Positions 36,135-46,135 are shown, counted from the stretch's first letter. The stretch: 64,000 nucleotides of DNA from SLRI01 sp964460465 (GCA_964460465.1 CAYWSB010000002.1:62001-126000), one strand, 5' to 3'. Translations and numbers: made by a program. Notes: a model not told the origin generated them from the sequence alone.

Positions 36135-36968
36135 ATGTTCGGATCGATCTCGGCTGCCGACGCGGCGGTCTTTGCGCGCGACGGCTATGTGTTCAAGCGC
36201 GGCTACTTCGCGCCGGACGAGGTCGAGCTGATGCGGGCGATGATCGAGACCGATCCGGCGATCCAGAGGAACGTCCTGAAGATCGCCGACAGCGAGGGCG
36301 GGGCCACGGCGCTCGCCCTCTGGAACCATCCCGGGGCCGATGTCTTCGGCGCGGTGGCACGCTCGAAGCGCGTCGCCGGCGGCGCCGAGACGCTGCTGGG
36401 CGGCGAGGTCTACCACTACCACTCCAAGCTCACGATGAAGATGCCGGGCCACGGCGGGCGCTGGGAATGGCACCAGGACTACGGCTACTGGTACCAGAAC
36501 GGCTGCCTCTTTCCCGACATGCTCTCGGTGGCCGTCGCCGTCGACCCGCAGACCAGGGCGAACGGCTGCATGCAGGTCCTGAAGGGCAGCCACCTGATGG
36601 GCCGTATCGAGCACGGCCGGGTGGCCGGGCAGACCGGGGCCGATGTCGAGCGGGTCGAGCAGGCGATGGAGCGGCTCGAGCTCGTCCATTGCGAGATGGA
36701 CCCGGGCGACGCCCTCTTCTTCCATGCCAACACGCTGCATGCCTCCGCCGCCAACACCACCGACAAGCCGCGTCGCCTGTTGATCTGCTGCTACAACAAG
36801 GCCAGCAACGACCCGTTCAAGGTGCACCACCACCCGCGCTACACCAAGCTCGCGCAGCTCCCGGACACGGCGGTCCGCGAGGCCGGCCTCGCCCGGGCGG
36901 ACGAGACGGCCCGCGACTTCCTCCACGAGGACGAGGACGCCACCACGGAGGCCCGAAAGGCGAGCTGA
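36135..36968 (+). CDS. Phytanoyl-CoA dioxygenase family protein
   Basis: 277 residues. Non-haem Fe(II)/2-oxoglutarate oxygenase: the metal triad is HxD in WHQDYGYW (~115-122) and the distal His in FFHANTLHAS; the Arg of KPRRLLI would bind 2-oxoglutarate. N-terminal FARDGYVFKRGYFAPDEVEL is typical. Substrates in this family range widely (phytanoyl-CoA, ectoine, small acids, natural products). Position after the sugar permeases suggests it acts on the imported compound or is carried on the same transcript. Substrate unknown. Confidence 0.87.
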   Translation: MFGSISAADAAVFARDGYVFKRGYFAPDEVELMRAMIETDPAIQRNVLKIADSEGGATALALWNHPGADVFGAVARSKRVAGGAETLLGGEVYHYHSKLTMKMPGHGGRWEWHQDYGYWYQNGCLFPDMLSVAVAVDPQTRANGCMQVLKGSHLMGRIEHGRVAGQTGADVERVEQAMERLELVHCEMDPGDALFFHANTLHASAANTTDKPRRLLICCYNKASNDPFKVHHHPRYTKLAQLPDTAVREAGLARADETARDFLHEDEDATTEARKAS

Positions 36969-37068
36969 CCCGGAAAAATTTCACGACGCCGACGGACGCG
37001 GGCGGCAATTCGCCGCGTTCTCCCTGCATAGCCGTCATTGGTGACCTGTTGCAGCGGAGACCGCCACC

Positions 37069-37581
37069 ATGCCGAAAGCCCCCCTCGCCGCCGTTCTGGC
37101 GCTCACCGTTTTCGTCGGTGCCTGCACCGTCCCCACCACCGGCGACGGGCCCGGGCCCAAGCAGACGGCCGGTGCCGCCGTCGGTGCCGTCGGCGGCGCG
37201 ATCCTCGGCGGGATGGCCGGCAACGCGCTGGGCGGCAAGGGCAAGAATGCCGTCGCCATCGGCACGGGTGCGGCACTGGGCGGGATCGGCGGGCTCTTTC
37301 TCGGCTCATCGGCCGGCGCCAGCCTCGATCGCGCCGACCGGCTCTATGCCGAGCGCAGCTGGACCCGAGCGATGGCCGCCCCGGTCGGCCAGCCAATCGC
37401 CTGGGAGAACCCCGAGACCGGTAATCGCGGCCACACCGTGACGACCCGTCAGGGCCGGCTCGCCGCGACCGACCAGACCTGCCGCGAGTACACCTCCGAG
37501 ATCATCGTCGGCGGGCGGCGCGAGACCCTGGTCGGCACCGCCTGCCGCAACGCCGACGGGACGTGGTCCAACAACGTCTGA
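37069..37581 (+). CDS. Glycine-zipper surface lipoprotein (17-kDa antigen/RT0821-like)
   Basis: 170 residues. A lipoprotein signal peptide ends at FVGAC, with Cys 19 as the lipid site. Residues ~34-85 are a glycine zipper (AAVGAVGGAILGGMAGNALGG and a second Gly-rich hairpin), which packs into or along membranes. The C-terminal soluble part contains WENPETGNRGHTVTTRQGR and CREYTSEIIVGG, as in the rickettsial 17-kDa and Lpp0805-type antigens. Outer-membrane location is inferred. It is convergent with the TRAP permease gene, 18 bases apart. Confidence 0.85.
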   Translation: MPKAPLAAVLALTVFVGACTVPTTGDGPGPKQTAGAAVGAVGGAILGGMAGNALGGKGKNAVAIGTGAALGGIGGLFLGSSAGASLDRADRLYAERSWTRAMAAPVGQPIAWENPETGNRGHTVTTRQGRLAATDQTCREYTSEIIVGGRRETLVGTACRNADGTWSNNV

Positions 37582-37599
37582 GCCGCCTCGCGGCCTCGG

Positions 37600-38928
<1,329 letters not shown>

Positions 38929-38934
38929 GCGGGG

Positions 38935-39438
38935 TCAGCCGGCTGTTCGCTGCTGGAGCGCGTGCTTGAGGGTGTGGGCGAGGCCCTGCAGGGCGAGCAG
39001 CGCGAAGCCGAGCGGGATGAAGGCCTTGAGCGCGAAGCGGTAGGGGATGCCGCCGGGATTGGGCGAGCCCTCGCCGGTGCTCCAGGCCTGGAGCACGAAG
39101 GGCAGGCTCAGCCGCAGCATGATCAGCGCGAAGGCGAGGGTGAGCAGGCCGGTCAGCACCTCGACGACGCGCTGGCCCAGGGCCGGCATGCGCTCGAAGA
39201 GCACATCGACGCGGACCTGCTCGCCGTGCTTGAGGGCATAGGCCATGCCGAGCAGGGCGATGGGCGAGATCAGGTGCCATTCCAGCTCCTGCAGCCAGAT
39301 CGTGCCGGTGCGAAGAAAGTAGCGGGCCAGCACGTTGCCGGCGACCACCAGCACCAGCACGACGCAGACCCAGGCGGCGAGGCGGCCGCAGACTTCCACG
39401 ACCGCCTCGAGCGCTGCCACGGCGCGATCCACCATCAA
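38935..39438 (-). CDS. dctQ: TRAP transporter small permease (DctQ)
   Basis: 167 residues with four helices. The conserved RYFLRTGTIWLQELEWHLI segment and the membrane region AYALKHGEQVRVDVLFERM match DctQ proteins that accept monocarboxylates. It partners the large permease in the membrane. It lies 11 bases after the receptor gene and 6 bases before dctM. Confidence 0.92.
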   Translation of the reverse strand: MMVDRAVAALEAVVEVCGRLAAWVCVVLVLVVAGNVLARYFLRTGTIWLQELEWHLISPIALLGMAYALKHGEQVRVDVLFERMPALGQRVVEVLTGLLTLAFALIMLRLSLPFVLQAWSTGEGSPNPGGIPYRFALKAFIPLGFALLALQGLAHTLKHALQQRTAG

Positions 39439-39449
39439 GAAGGCCCGGC

Positions 39450-40547
39450 TCAGGCGCCGAGGATGGTCGAGTGCCAGGGGCCTTCGCTGATCCCGGCCCA
39501 GGCGTCATGACCGGCCTTGAACGCCATGTAGCTGTCGTGGACCTTCTGCACGAGCGGGTCCTTGGCCGCCTCGGTCGCGAGCGTGTCGGCCGTGGCGGTC
39601 CGCAGCTCCTCGACCACGGCCTGCGGCAGCACCGCGGCGATCACCCCCTCGTTCTCGACCAGATCGACCAGTGCCTCGCCGTTGACCGCCTCGGACCAGG
39701 TGACACTTTCGAGCACCGAGGCCATGGACGCCATCCGGACGATCGCCTTGAGGTCGTCGGGCAGGGCGTCCCAGGCGGGCCGGGCGATGATCAGCTCGCC
39801 CGTGGTCGCCGGCTCGTGCCAGCCGGTGGTGTAGTAGTGCTTGGCGGCATTGTGCAGGCCGAGCCGCCGGTCCTGGTAGGGACCGACGAACTCGGCGGCA
39901 TCGATCACGCCACGCTCGAGCGCCGGGAAGATCTCGGGTGCCGGCAGCACCCGGGCGTCGACGCCGAGGGCGCTGTAGACCTGCCCGGCCAGGCCCGGGA
40001 TGCGCATCCTGAGGCCCTGGAGGTCGGCCACGTTCTCGACCGGCTCGCGGAACCAGCCGGTCATCTGCACGCCGGTGTTGTTGAGCGGGAAGGCCACGAT
40101 GTTGAAGGGCTCGTAGACCTCCTGCCAGAGCTCGAGGCCGCCGCCGTGGTAGAGCCAGGCCATGTGGCCCATGAAGCTCATGCCGAAGGGGACGGTGGTG
40201 AAATACTGGGCAGCGAAGGTGCGGCCCGACCAGAAATAGGAGTTGGCCGCGTTCATCTCGACCACGCCGGAGACCACCGCGTCGAAGCCCTCGAAGGCGG
40301 GCACCAGCTCGCCCGCGGCGAAGGGCTGGATCGTCAGCCGGCCGCCCGACATGGCGGCGACGTTCTTGATGAACGCTTCGGGGCTGCCCGGGCCCACGGT
40401 GTAGAAGGGGGCGTTGGGCCCATAGGCATTGGTCATGCGCCAGGAGAAGGTCTCCTGGGCGCGGACGACGTTGGGGGCGGCCACAAGGGCCGCCGTCGCG
40501 GCGGCACCACCCATCAAGCCCTGATCGAGGAACCTGCGTCGTTGCAT
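39450..40547 (-). CDS. dctP: TRAP transporter substrate-binding protein (DctP/TakP-like)
   Basis: 365 residues. A twin-arginine leader QRRRFLDQGLMGGAAATAA precedes the binding domain. Family blocks include GYGP-like NAYGPNAPFYTVGPG, PFGMSFMGHMAWLYHGGG, LQGLRMRIPGLAGQVYSALG (the Arg that clamps the ligand carboxylate) and AAEFVGPYQDRRLGLH. Length and the LYHGGGLELW block are like the 2-oxoacid/monocarboxylate receptors TakP and relatives. First gene of the operon dctPQM. Confidence 0.93.
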   Translation of the reverse strand: MQRRRFLDQGLMGGAAATAALVAAPNVVRAQETFSWRMTNAYGPNAPFYTVGPGSPEAFIKNVAAMSGGRLTIQPFAAGELVPAFEGFDAVVSGVVEMNAANSYFWSGRTFAAQYFTTVPFGMSFMGHMAWLYHGGGLELWQEVYEPFNIVAFPLNNTGVQMTGWFREPVENVADLQGLRMRIPGLAGQVYSALGVDARVLPAPEIFPALERGVIDAAEFVGPYQDRRLGLHNAAKHYYTTGWHEPATTGELIIARPAWDALPDDLKAIVRMASMASVLESVTWSEAVNGEALVDLVENEGVIAAVLPQAVVEELRTATADTLATEAAKDPLVQKVHDSYMAFKAGHDAWAGISEGPWHSTILGA

Positions 40548-40624
40548 GAAACCTGCCCATCCCTGTTGCTGTGAGGACCGATGGGCGGCTGGTCAGCAAG
40601 AAGCGTGCCGGGTTAGGTTCGGGG

Positions 40625-40999
40625 TCAATCGGCCAGCGCGTAGGGCTTGATCAAGGTCTCGGCCGGGATGGCCAGTGCGGTGTGCAGGCGGCGGACCATG
40701 GCCAGGGTGAGCGGGCGCTTGCGGCCGAGGATCTCGGAGACGCGTGCGCGCGTGCCGAGCAAGGGCTCGAGGTCCCTACGGGCCAGGCCGAGGGCCTCCA
40801 TGCGGTGCTCGATCGCCGCGATGGGATCGGGCTCGTCGATGGGGTATTCGCGGGCCTCCCAGGCATCGACCAGGGTGACGAGCACATCGAGCCGGTCGGA
40901 CTCGGGCGAGCCGTCCCGGGCGTCCATCAGCCGGTCGATCTCGGCCAGGGCGGCCGAGTGGTCGGCTGCGGTCTTGATGGGCTTGATGGTCGCGTCCAT
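40625..40999 (-). CDS. higA: Antitoxin HigA-like, helix-turn-helix protein
   Basis: 124 residues. The N-terminal part reads AADHSAALAEIDRLMDA, and the C-terminal helix-turn-helix RRDLEPLLGTRARVSEILGR with RPLTLAMVRRLHTALAIP is typical of HigA antitoxins (COG5499). It neutralises the HigB mRNA endonuclease and represses its own promoter. It follows the toxin gene by 12 bases, the usual inverted order of higBA. Binding site at 41321-41337. Confidence 0.9.
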   Translation of the reverse strand: MDATIKPIKTAADHSAALAEIDRLMDARDGSPESDRLDVLVTLVDAWEAREYPIDEPDPIAAIEHRMEALGLARRDLEPLLGTRARVSEILGRKRPLTLAMVRRLHTALAIPAETLIKPYALAD

Positions 41000-41011
41000 C
41001 GCATCGGTCCC

Positions 41012-41305
41012 TCAAACAGTCGCGGCATCGATCCGGTCGTATTCGGCATGGGTGCCGATGAACCGGATGAAGATCGTCTGTCGCGGGTAGTTCACCTTGA
41101 CGATCAGCCGAAACTTGTTGCCGGCGATGTTGAAACAGACCCGATTGCCGGCGAGAAAGCTGGCACTGCGGTAGTCTGCCTTCACCGCCGCCGGGCCGTC
41201 CCAGCGGGCGCGTCTGGCGAACGCGAACCACGCCTTGAGCGGCTGTTCGGCATCGGCATGGATCGTCCAGAACTCGACCAGGGTTCGGCGTGCGATCACC
41301 CGCAT
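41012..41305 (-). CDS. higB: mRNA endonuclease toxin HigB
   Basis: 97 residues. Ribosome-dependent mRNA nuclease. It begins MRVIARRTLVEFWTIH, and carries the family blocks YRSASFLAGNRVCFNIAGN and TIFIRFIGTHAEYDRIDA, with the His in THAEYD near the active site. The ATG at 41305 fits the family N-terminus exactly. It lies first in the operon, controlled by the promoter-operator at 41311-41339; its mRNA would have almost no leader. Confidence 0.92.
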   Translation of the reverse strand: MRVIARRTLVEFWTIHADAEQPLKAWFAFARRARWDGPAAVKADYRSASFLAGNRVCFNIAGNKFRLIVKVNYPRQTIFIRFIGTHAEYDRIDAATV

Positions 41306-41310
41306 GAGGC

Positions 41311-41339
41311 AAGTTACTTCGATCCCAATTTGGGATCAA
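41311..41339 (-). promoter_or_regulatory. higBA promoter with embedded palindrome
   Basis: On the minus strand: -35 TTGATC (41334-41339), 17 bases, -10 TAACTT (41311-41316). The spacer contains a perfect palindrome GATCCCAA/TTGGGATC with one central base (41321-41337) that overlaps the -35. Binding there by HigA would exclude RNA polymerase, giving autorepression. The -10 ends 5 bases before the higB ATG. Confidence 0.75.
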
Positions 41340-41352
41340 GAGCGTCGAACCG

Positions 41353-42870
41353 CTACCGCCCGCGGCTGGCGTAGCTGACGGCCTCCTCGGCGGCGCGGAT
41401 CAGGGCCTTGGCCTTGTTGCAGCTCTCCTGATACTCGGCCTCCGGGTCGCTGTCGGCGACCACGCCGCCGCCGGCCTGGACGTACATGGTCCCGTCCTTC
41501 ACCAGTGCCGTGCGCAGGGCGATGCACGTGTCCATGTCGCCGTCGGCCGAGATGTAGCCGACTGCCCCGGCATAGAAGGCGCGCTTTTCGGTCTCGAGCT
41601 CCTCGATGATCTGCATCGCCCGGACCTTGGGCGCACCCGTGACGGTGCCGGCGGGAAAGCCCGCCATCAGCGCGTCGACGACGTCGCATTCGGGGCGCAA
41701 CTGGCCCTCGACGTTGGAGACGATGTGCATGACGTGGCTGTAACGTTCGACGCTCATCTGCTCGGTGACCTCGACCGTGCCGATCTTCGCCACCCGGCCC
41801 ACGTCGTTGCGGCCGAGGTCGAGCAGCATCAGGTGCTCGGCCAGCTCCTTGGGATCGGCCATGAGGTCCTTGGCCAGCGCCTCGTCCGCGGCCGGTGTGG
41901 AGCCCCTGGGCCTGGTCCCGGCGATCGGCCGGACGGTGACCCGGCCGTCCCTGACCCGGACCAGGATCTCCGGGCTCGAGCCCACCAGCGCGAAGTCGCC
42001 GAGATCGAGGAAGAAGAGGAAGGGCGAGGGGTTGAGCCGGCGCAGCGAGCGGTAGAGCGCCATCGGCGGCAGGGTGAAGGGCACGGCAAAGCGCTGCGAG
42101 GGGACGACCTGGAAGATGTCGCCCGCCATGATGTACTCCTTCGCCCGGTCCACCATGGCGTGATACGCCGCGCGGGTGGTGTTGGAGACCGGGGTCGGCG
42201 GCGCGCTCGCGCGGGCGGGCCTTGCCGGGTTGATGCCGCGGCCCATGTCGGCCACCGCATCGGCCAGCCGCTCGAGCGCCTGGTCGTAGGCGCGATCCGC
42301 ACCCATCGCTGGATCGGGGTAGACCGGCGTGACGATGGTCAGCACGTCCTTGATGCTGTCGAAGACGGCGACCAGGGTCGGGCGCAGGAAGATGGCGTCG
42401 GGAATGCCGAGCGGGTCCGGGTTGGTCGCCGGCACCGTGGGCTCGACCAGGCGGATCGTGTCGTAGCTCATGTAGCCGAAGAGGCCCGCCGCCATTGGCG
42501 GCAGGTCGGCCGGCAGCTCGATCCGGCTCTCGGCCAGAAGGTCTCGCAGGCTCTCCAGGGTCGGCTTGGCCTCGGCCGTGAAGCTCCCGGGATCGAACCG
42601 CGCCTGCCGGTTGATCTCGGCCGCCGCACCCCGGGCCCGCCAGACCAGATCGGGCTTGGTCACGATGATCGAGTAGCGGCCGCGCACCGCGCCGCCGGTG
42701 ACGCTCTCGAGGAGGAAGCTGTAGGGCCGGCCCTCGGCCAGTTTCAGCGTGGCGGAGACGGGGGTCTCGAGGTCGGCCACGAGCGTGGTCCAGACCACCT
42801 GTGCCCGGCCCGCGTCGTAAGCGTCCCGGAAGGCCGATCGGCCCGGCAAGACTTCCTCGGTGAAGGCCAC
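41353..42870 (-). CDS. trpE: Anthranilate synthase component I
   Basis: 505 residues. It makes anthranilate from chorismate with ammonia supplied by TrpG. The N-terminal feedback region has the PYSFLLES segment that binds tryptophan; the catalytic domain has FQVVPSQRFAV, IAGTRPRG, DLGRNDVGRV, FPAGTVTGAPKVRAM and the closing AGGGVVADSDPEAEYQE. TrpG/D/C are not in the window. The ATG at 42870 is the family-typical start. Confidence 0.96.
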   Translation of the reverse strand: MAFTEEVLPGRSAFRDAYDAGRAQVVWTTLVADLETPVSATLKLAEGRPYSFLLESVTGGAVRGRYSIIVTKPDLVWRARGAAAEINRQARFDPGSFTAEAKPTLESLRDLLAESRIELPADLPPMAAGLFGYMSYDTIRLVEPTVPATNPDPLGIPDAIFLRPTLVAVFDSIKDVLTIVTPVYPDPAMGADRAYDQALERLADAVADMGRGINPARPARASAPPTPVSNTTRAAYHAMVDRAKEYIMAGDIFQVVPSQRFAVPFTLPPMALYRSLRRLNPSPFLFFLDLGDFALVGSSPEILVRVRDGRVTVRPIAGTRPRGSTPAADEALAKDLMADPKELAEHLMLLDLGRNDVGRVAKIGTVEVTEQMSVERYSHVMHIVSNVEGQLRPECDVVDALMAGFPAGTVTGAPKVRAMQIIEELETEKRAFYAGAVGYISADGDMDTCIALRTALVKDGTMYVQAGGGVVADSDPEAEYQESCNKAKALIRAAEEAVSYASRGR

Positions 42871-42928
42871 GGTGCTGGTTCCTGCAAAGCTTGGGCGACG
42901 GTCCGCACTCTTAGTCGCCTGTGCGCCC

Positions 42929-43882
42929 TCAGGCCAGAACCTCGTCCCGGAACCAGGCGAGGTCGATATTGCCGCCGCAGAGGATCACGGCCACCCGCTT
43001 GCCGCACTGGCGCTGGCGCTCCTGCAACAGGCCGGCCAGCGGTGCCGCCCCCGCACCCTCGGCGAGGTTGTGGGTGTCGGTCCAGTAGGCCCTGATGGCC
43101 TCCTTGATCTCGGTCTCTGCGAGCCGGAGCACGCGGGCCGCGCCCTCAAGGATGACGTCGAGGGCGGCCGGCTCCGGGATGCGGGTCGCCATGCCGTCGG
43201 CGATGGTCGAAGCCGGCCCGGTAGTGACGACATGCCCGGCGGCGAAGGAGAGTGCATAGGCCGGCAGCCGCTCGCTCACCACGCCCACGATCTCGGTCCG
43301 CAGACCGAGCAGGTCACGGGTGCGGATCAGCCCGGCGATGCCGGAGCCGAGTCCGATCGGCACGTAGACCGTGTCGAGGTCGGGGACGGCAGTGAACAGC
43401 TCGAGCGCGTAGGTGGCCACCCCGCGGACCAGGAGCGGATCGAAGGACGGCAACATCCAGTGGCCGTCCCGCTCCGCCAGGCGTCGGGCCTCGGCCCGGG
43501 CCGCGTCGAAGTCCTCCCCGTGGACCACGAGCTCGGCGCCGAACGCCTGCATCGCCGCGTTCTTCTCCACGCTGTTGCCCTCGGGCACGCAGATGACCGA
43601 GCGCAGGCTGTGCCGCGCGGCAGCGAAGGCGACGCTCTGGCCGTGATTGCCCCTGGTCGCCGAAATGACGCTCGCCACTTCCGGATGCGCGCGGCGGAGC
43701 CAGTCCATGTAGACGAGGCCACCGCGCACCTTGAACGCTCCGGTGGGGGTATGGTTCTCGTGCTTGACCCAGACCGTGCAGCCGGTGCGCCGTGCGAGCA
43801 GCGGCCAAGCATAGTGCGGCGTCGGCGGCATGACCGCGTGGACGACGCGGGCGGCGGCGTTGAGATCGTCGAGGCTGAACAA
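42929..43882 (-). CDS. Threonine/serine dehydratase-like PLP enzyme
   Basis: 317 residues of the fold type II PLP family. The Schiff-base Lys is in PTGAFKVRGG (~45-54); the Asn-Gly phosphate loop is TRGNHGQSVAFAA (~86-98) and the glycine-rich cup GLGSGIAGLI. The C-terminal ILCGGNIDLAWF closes the site. Length matches single-domain catabolic enzymes such as TdcB rather than feedback-regulated IlvA. Substrate could be threonine, serine or a related beta-hydroxy amino acid. It neighbours trpE on the same strand but is unrelated to it. Confidence 0.85.
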   Translation of the reverse strand: MFSLDDLNAAARVVHAVMPPTPHYAWPLLARRTGCTVWVKHENHTPTGAFKVRGGLVYMDWLRRAHPEVASVISATRGNHGQSVAFAAARHSLRSVICVPEGNSVEKNAAMQAFGAELVVHGEDFDAARAEARRLAERDGHWMLPSFDPLLVRGVATYALELFTAVPDLDTVYVPIGLGSGIAGLIRTRDLLGLRTEIVGVVSERLPAYALSFAAGHVVTTGPASTIADGMATRIPEPAALDVILEGAARVLRLAETEIKEAIRAYWTDTHNLAEGAGAAPLAGLLQERQRQCGKRVAVILCGGNIDLAWFRDEVLA

Positions 43883-43960
43883 GGCACAGCTCCAGAGGTG
43901 GGAGAGGCGGTGTCGGACGGCATAATCCGTCAGCCTCTCGCCTGGCCAGCCACCGTCCGC

Positions 43961-44188
43961 CTAGGAGAATGCGGGCTCGCGGCGCCGGTGCAGCCCGTCG
44001 ATGCCCCCGGGCTCGGCAGCGCCGAGCGCCGAACCGAACATTGGCGCGAGCACGCCGAGCTGACCGCGCTGCCGCGTCCGTTCGTGGCAATCGAGCAGCC
44101 AGCGTGCGAGCAGATGCAGATTGGCGGCCGCCGCCGCGTCGCGTTGTGGCTGGGCGGCGCACCCACTCGCGACGATCCTCTCGTCCAT
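43961..44188 (-). CDS. Uncertain small protein
   Basis: 75-codon frame with an ATG at 44188 and a GGGGGG tract 8 bases upstream. It contains NLHLLARWLLDCHERTRQRG, a likely amphipathic helix. No family is recognised, and the antisense strand is also open, so it may be a chance frame in GC-rich sequence. Listed because start, spacing and ribosome site are plausible in an otherwise empty 450-base gap. Confidence 0.28.
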   Translation of the reverse strand: MDERIVASGCAAQPQRDAAAAANLHLLARWLLDCHERTRQRGQLGVLAPMFGSALGAAEPGGIDGLHRRREPAFS

Positions 44189-44338
44189 CGATAGTCCCCC
44201 CGTGGTCGGCGCCCGACGGCCGACGCCACACCGGTGCCGACGGCCGCAGTTGCACGGCCGAGGCCTAGCCTCGGCCACTCGGCGCAACCGTGATCTCGAT
44301 TACGTTCACGAAAAAATAGCCCGCTCAGAGCCGCGGGC

Positions 44339-44911
44339 TCAGTCGGCGGCTCGTGCCGCCACTTCGATCTCCAGGACGACGTCGTAGCCCACGGCGGCGT
44401 CGCCGGCCCAGTCGCCCCTGCCGATCTCGAAGCTGCGGCGATCGAGGTCGAGCGTGCCGCTGGCTGTGGCCGCATCGCCGTCGACGACGATCGTCATGGG
44501 CAGGTCGATCACCTCGGTGATGCCGCGGATGGTGAGCTCGCCGGTGACCAGATAGTTGTCGCCGCCCTGATGCGCGAAGCCGGTGCTGGTGAATGTGGCG
44601 GTGGGATGGTTGGCCGTGTCGAACCAGTCGGCACCGACGATCCCGGCGTCGCGCTCCGAGTTGCCGGTATCGACGCTGTCGATCCGGATCAGCGCGTGGA
44701 CGTGGGCGTCGGTCAGCTCCGCCGGGTCGAAGCGAATCTCGGTCGAGAAGTCGCGCCAGTTGCCACGAACCGGTGAGCCCATTTGGCGGAAGACGAACTC
44801 CAGCCGGCTCTGCCCCTCGATCAGGACCCAGTCTCGGGCCACCGTCGGGGGGGCCGCCAGGACGGCGGCAAGGAGGACGGCCAAAATCGCAAGGGGCAGC
44901 GTCGAGCGCAT
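44339..44911 (-). CDS. YceI-family periplasmic protein, copy 2
   Basis: 190 residues. Signal peptide LPLAILAVLLAAVLAAPPTV followed by a lipocalin-like YceI barrel: RLEFVFRQMGSPVRGNW (residues near 35-50), RIDSVDTGNSERDAGI, WFDTANHPTATFTSTGF and LTIRGITEVIDLPM. YceI proteins bind polyisoprenoids. It is the last gene of a yceI-cytochrome b561-yceI set, 5 bases after the cytochrome. This copy is more diverged from the common YceI sequence than the one at 45494. Confidence 0.9.
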   Translation of the reverse strand: MRSTLPLAILAVLLAAVLAAPPTVARDWVLIEGQSRLEFVFRQMGSPVRGNWRDFSTEIRFDPAELTDAHVHALIRIDSVDTGNSERDAGIVGADWFDTANHPTATFTSTGFAHQGGDNYLVTGELTIRGITEVIDLPMTIVVDGDAATASGTLDLDRRSFEIGRGDWAGDAAVGYDVVLEIEVAARAAD

Positions 44912-44916
44912 CGAGG

Positions 44917-45468
44917 TCAGTCCTTCAACGGGCGGAGCATGCGGACCAGAACAGTATCCCGGTTGACGAAGTGGTGCTTGAGGGCGCCGGCAACGTGCAG
45001 AAGGACCGCCAGCGCCAAGAGATAGCCGGCGACGAGATGGACGGCCTTGAGCGCGCCGGCCAGCGCCTCGTTCGCCGGGACCAGGTCTGGAACCGTAAAG
45101 AAGCCGAAATAGTTGGCCGGGCTCGCCGTCGCACCCGAGTAGAGCCAGCCGCTCAAGGGCATGAGCAAGAGCAGCACATAGATGCCGTGGTGCGTGGCCT
45201 TGGCGAGGATCGTCTCGTGCCGCGTCATGCCGCCCGGCAGCGGTGGCACCGGGTTGAGCCGGCGCCAGACCAGTCGCACGACGACGAGCATCCAGACGGT
45301 GAGCCCGAGCGACTTGTGCAAAGCATAGTCCTGGAACTTCTGCGGGCTCAGCGGCAGATCGACCATGGTCCAACCGAGATAGAAGAGCCAGAAGACGAGA
45401 ACCACGCTCGCCCAGTGGATCGCCCAGTGGACGAGGCCGTAGCCCGCTTCGCTGTTGGTCAGACGCAT
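44917..45468 (-). CDS. Cytochrome b561 (CybB-like)
   Basis: 183 residues, four transmembrane helices. Haem-ligand His residues lie in LVHWAIHWASVV (helix 1), ALHKSLGLTVW (helix 2), HHGIYVLLLLMPLSGW (helix 3) and AGYLLALAVLLHVAGALKHHF (helix 4). This superoxide:quinone or quinol-type cytochrome is often encoded beside YceI. It sits between two YceI genes on the same strand, spaced 25 and 5 bases, so the three are probably one operon linking quinone chemistry with isoprenoid binding. Confidence 0.93.
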   Translation of the reverse strand: MRLTNSEAGYGLVHWAIHWASVVLVFWLFYLGWTMVDLPLSPQKFQDYALHKSLGLTVWMLVVVRLVWRRLNPVPPLPGGMTRHETILAKATHHGIYVLLLLMPLSGWLYSGATASPANYFGFFTVPDLVPANEALAGALKAVHLVAGYLLALAVLLHVAGALKHHFVNRDTVLVRMLRPLKD

Positions 45469-45493
45469 GGCCGATCTCCCGCGGCAGGCCTGC

Positions 45494-46135
45494 TCAGTTG
45501 GTCGAGGTCAGCGGCCGCAGCAGCTCGGTCTCGATGACCAGCGTGACCTCGTCGCCGACCATGGGAACCAGCATGTCGAGGCCGAAATCGCTCCTGAGCA
45601 GCGTTGTCGTGGCCGAGAAGCCCGCGACCTCCATGCCGGCGTAGTCCGGGACGAAGGCACCGAGCTGGTGCTCGCCCAGATAGTTCAGCATGACGTCGAG
45701 GACGACCTCCCGGGTGTGCTCCTTGATGGTCAGCTCGCCGGCGACCCTGGCGGTCGTGTCGCCCGTGGGCTCGACCGCGGTGCTGACGAAGCGGATCTCG
45801 GGGAAGGTCTCGACCGCGAAGAAATCGGTGCTCTTGAGATGGGTGTCGAAGGCCGCGATGCCGGTGTCGACGCTGGCGGCCATGATCGTGACGTCGATGC
45901 GGCTCTGGCTCGGATCCTCGCGATCGAGCACGACCTCGCCCGAGAAGTCGCGGAAGTTGCCGTAGGCGCGGCTGTTGCCGAGGTGGTCATAGGAGAAGAG
46001 GATCTCGGTATGCGCAGTGTCGAAGGCGAAGCTGTCGGCTGCGGCGGCGGGCTGGGCGACGAGGCCTGCCAGGCCGAGACCCAGGGTCACGAGCGCGGTG
46101 GTGGCGGGGCGCGAGAGACGGCGAGCGAGCGGCAT
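45494..46135 (-). CDS. YceI-family periplasmic protein, copy 1
   Basis: 213 residues. Signal peptide TALVTLGLGLAGLVAQPAAA, then the YceI barrel with FAFDTAHTEILFSYDHLGNS, NFRDFSGEVVLDREDPSQSR, ASVDTGIAAFDTHLKSTDFF and LTIKEHTREVVLDVML, all in the conventional order. ATG 46135 has a GGAGGAA site 6 bases upstream. The first gene of the yceI-cybB-yceI operon. It probably binds an isoprenoid such as a quinone in the periplasm; the ligand is not determined. Confidence 0.93.
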   Translation of the reverse strand: MPLARRLSRPATTALVTLGLGLAGLVAQPAAAADSFAFDTAHTEILFSYDHLGNSRAYGNFRDFSGEVVLDREDPSQSRIDVTIMAASVDTGIAAFDTHLKSTDFFAVETFPEIRFVSTAVEPTGDTTARVAGELTIKEHTREVVLDVMLNYLGEHQLGAFVPDYAGMEVAGFSATTTLLRSDFGLDMLVPMVGDEVTLVIETELLRPLTSTN

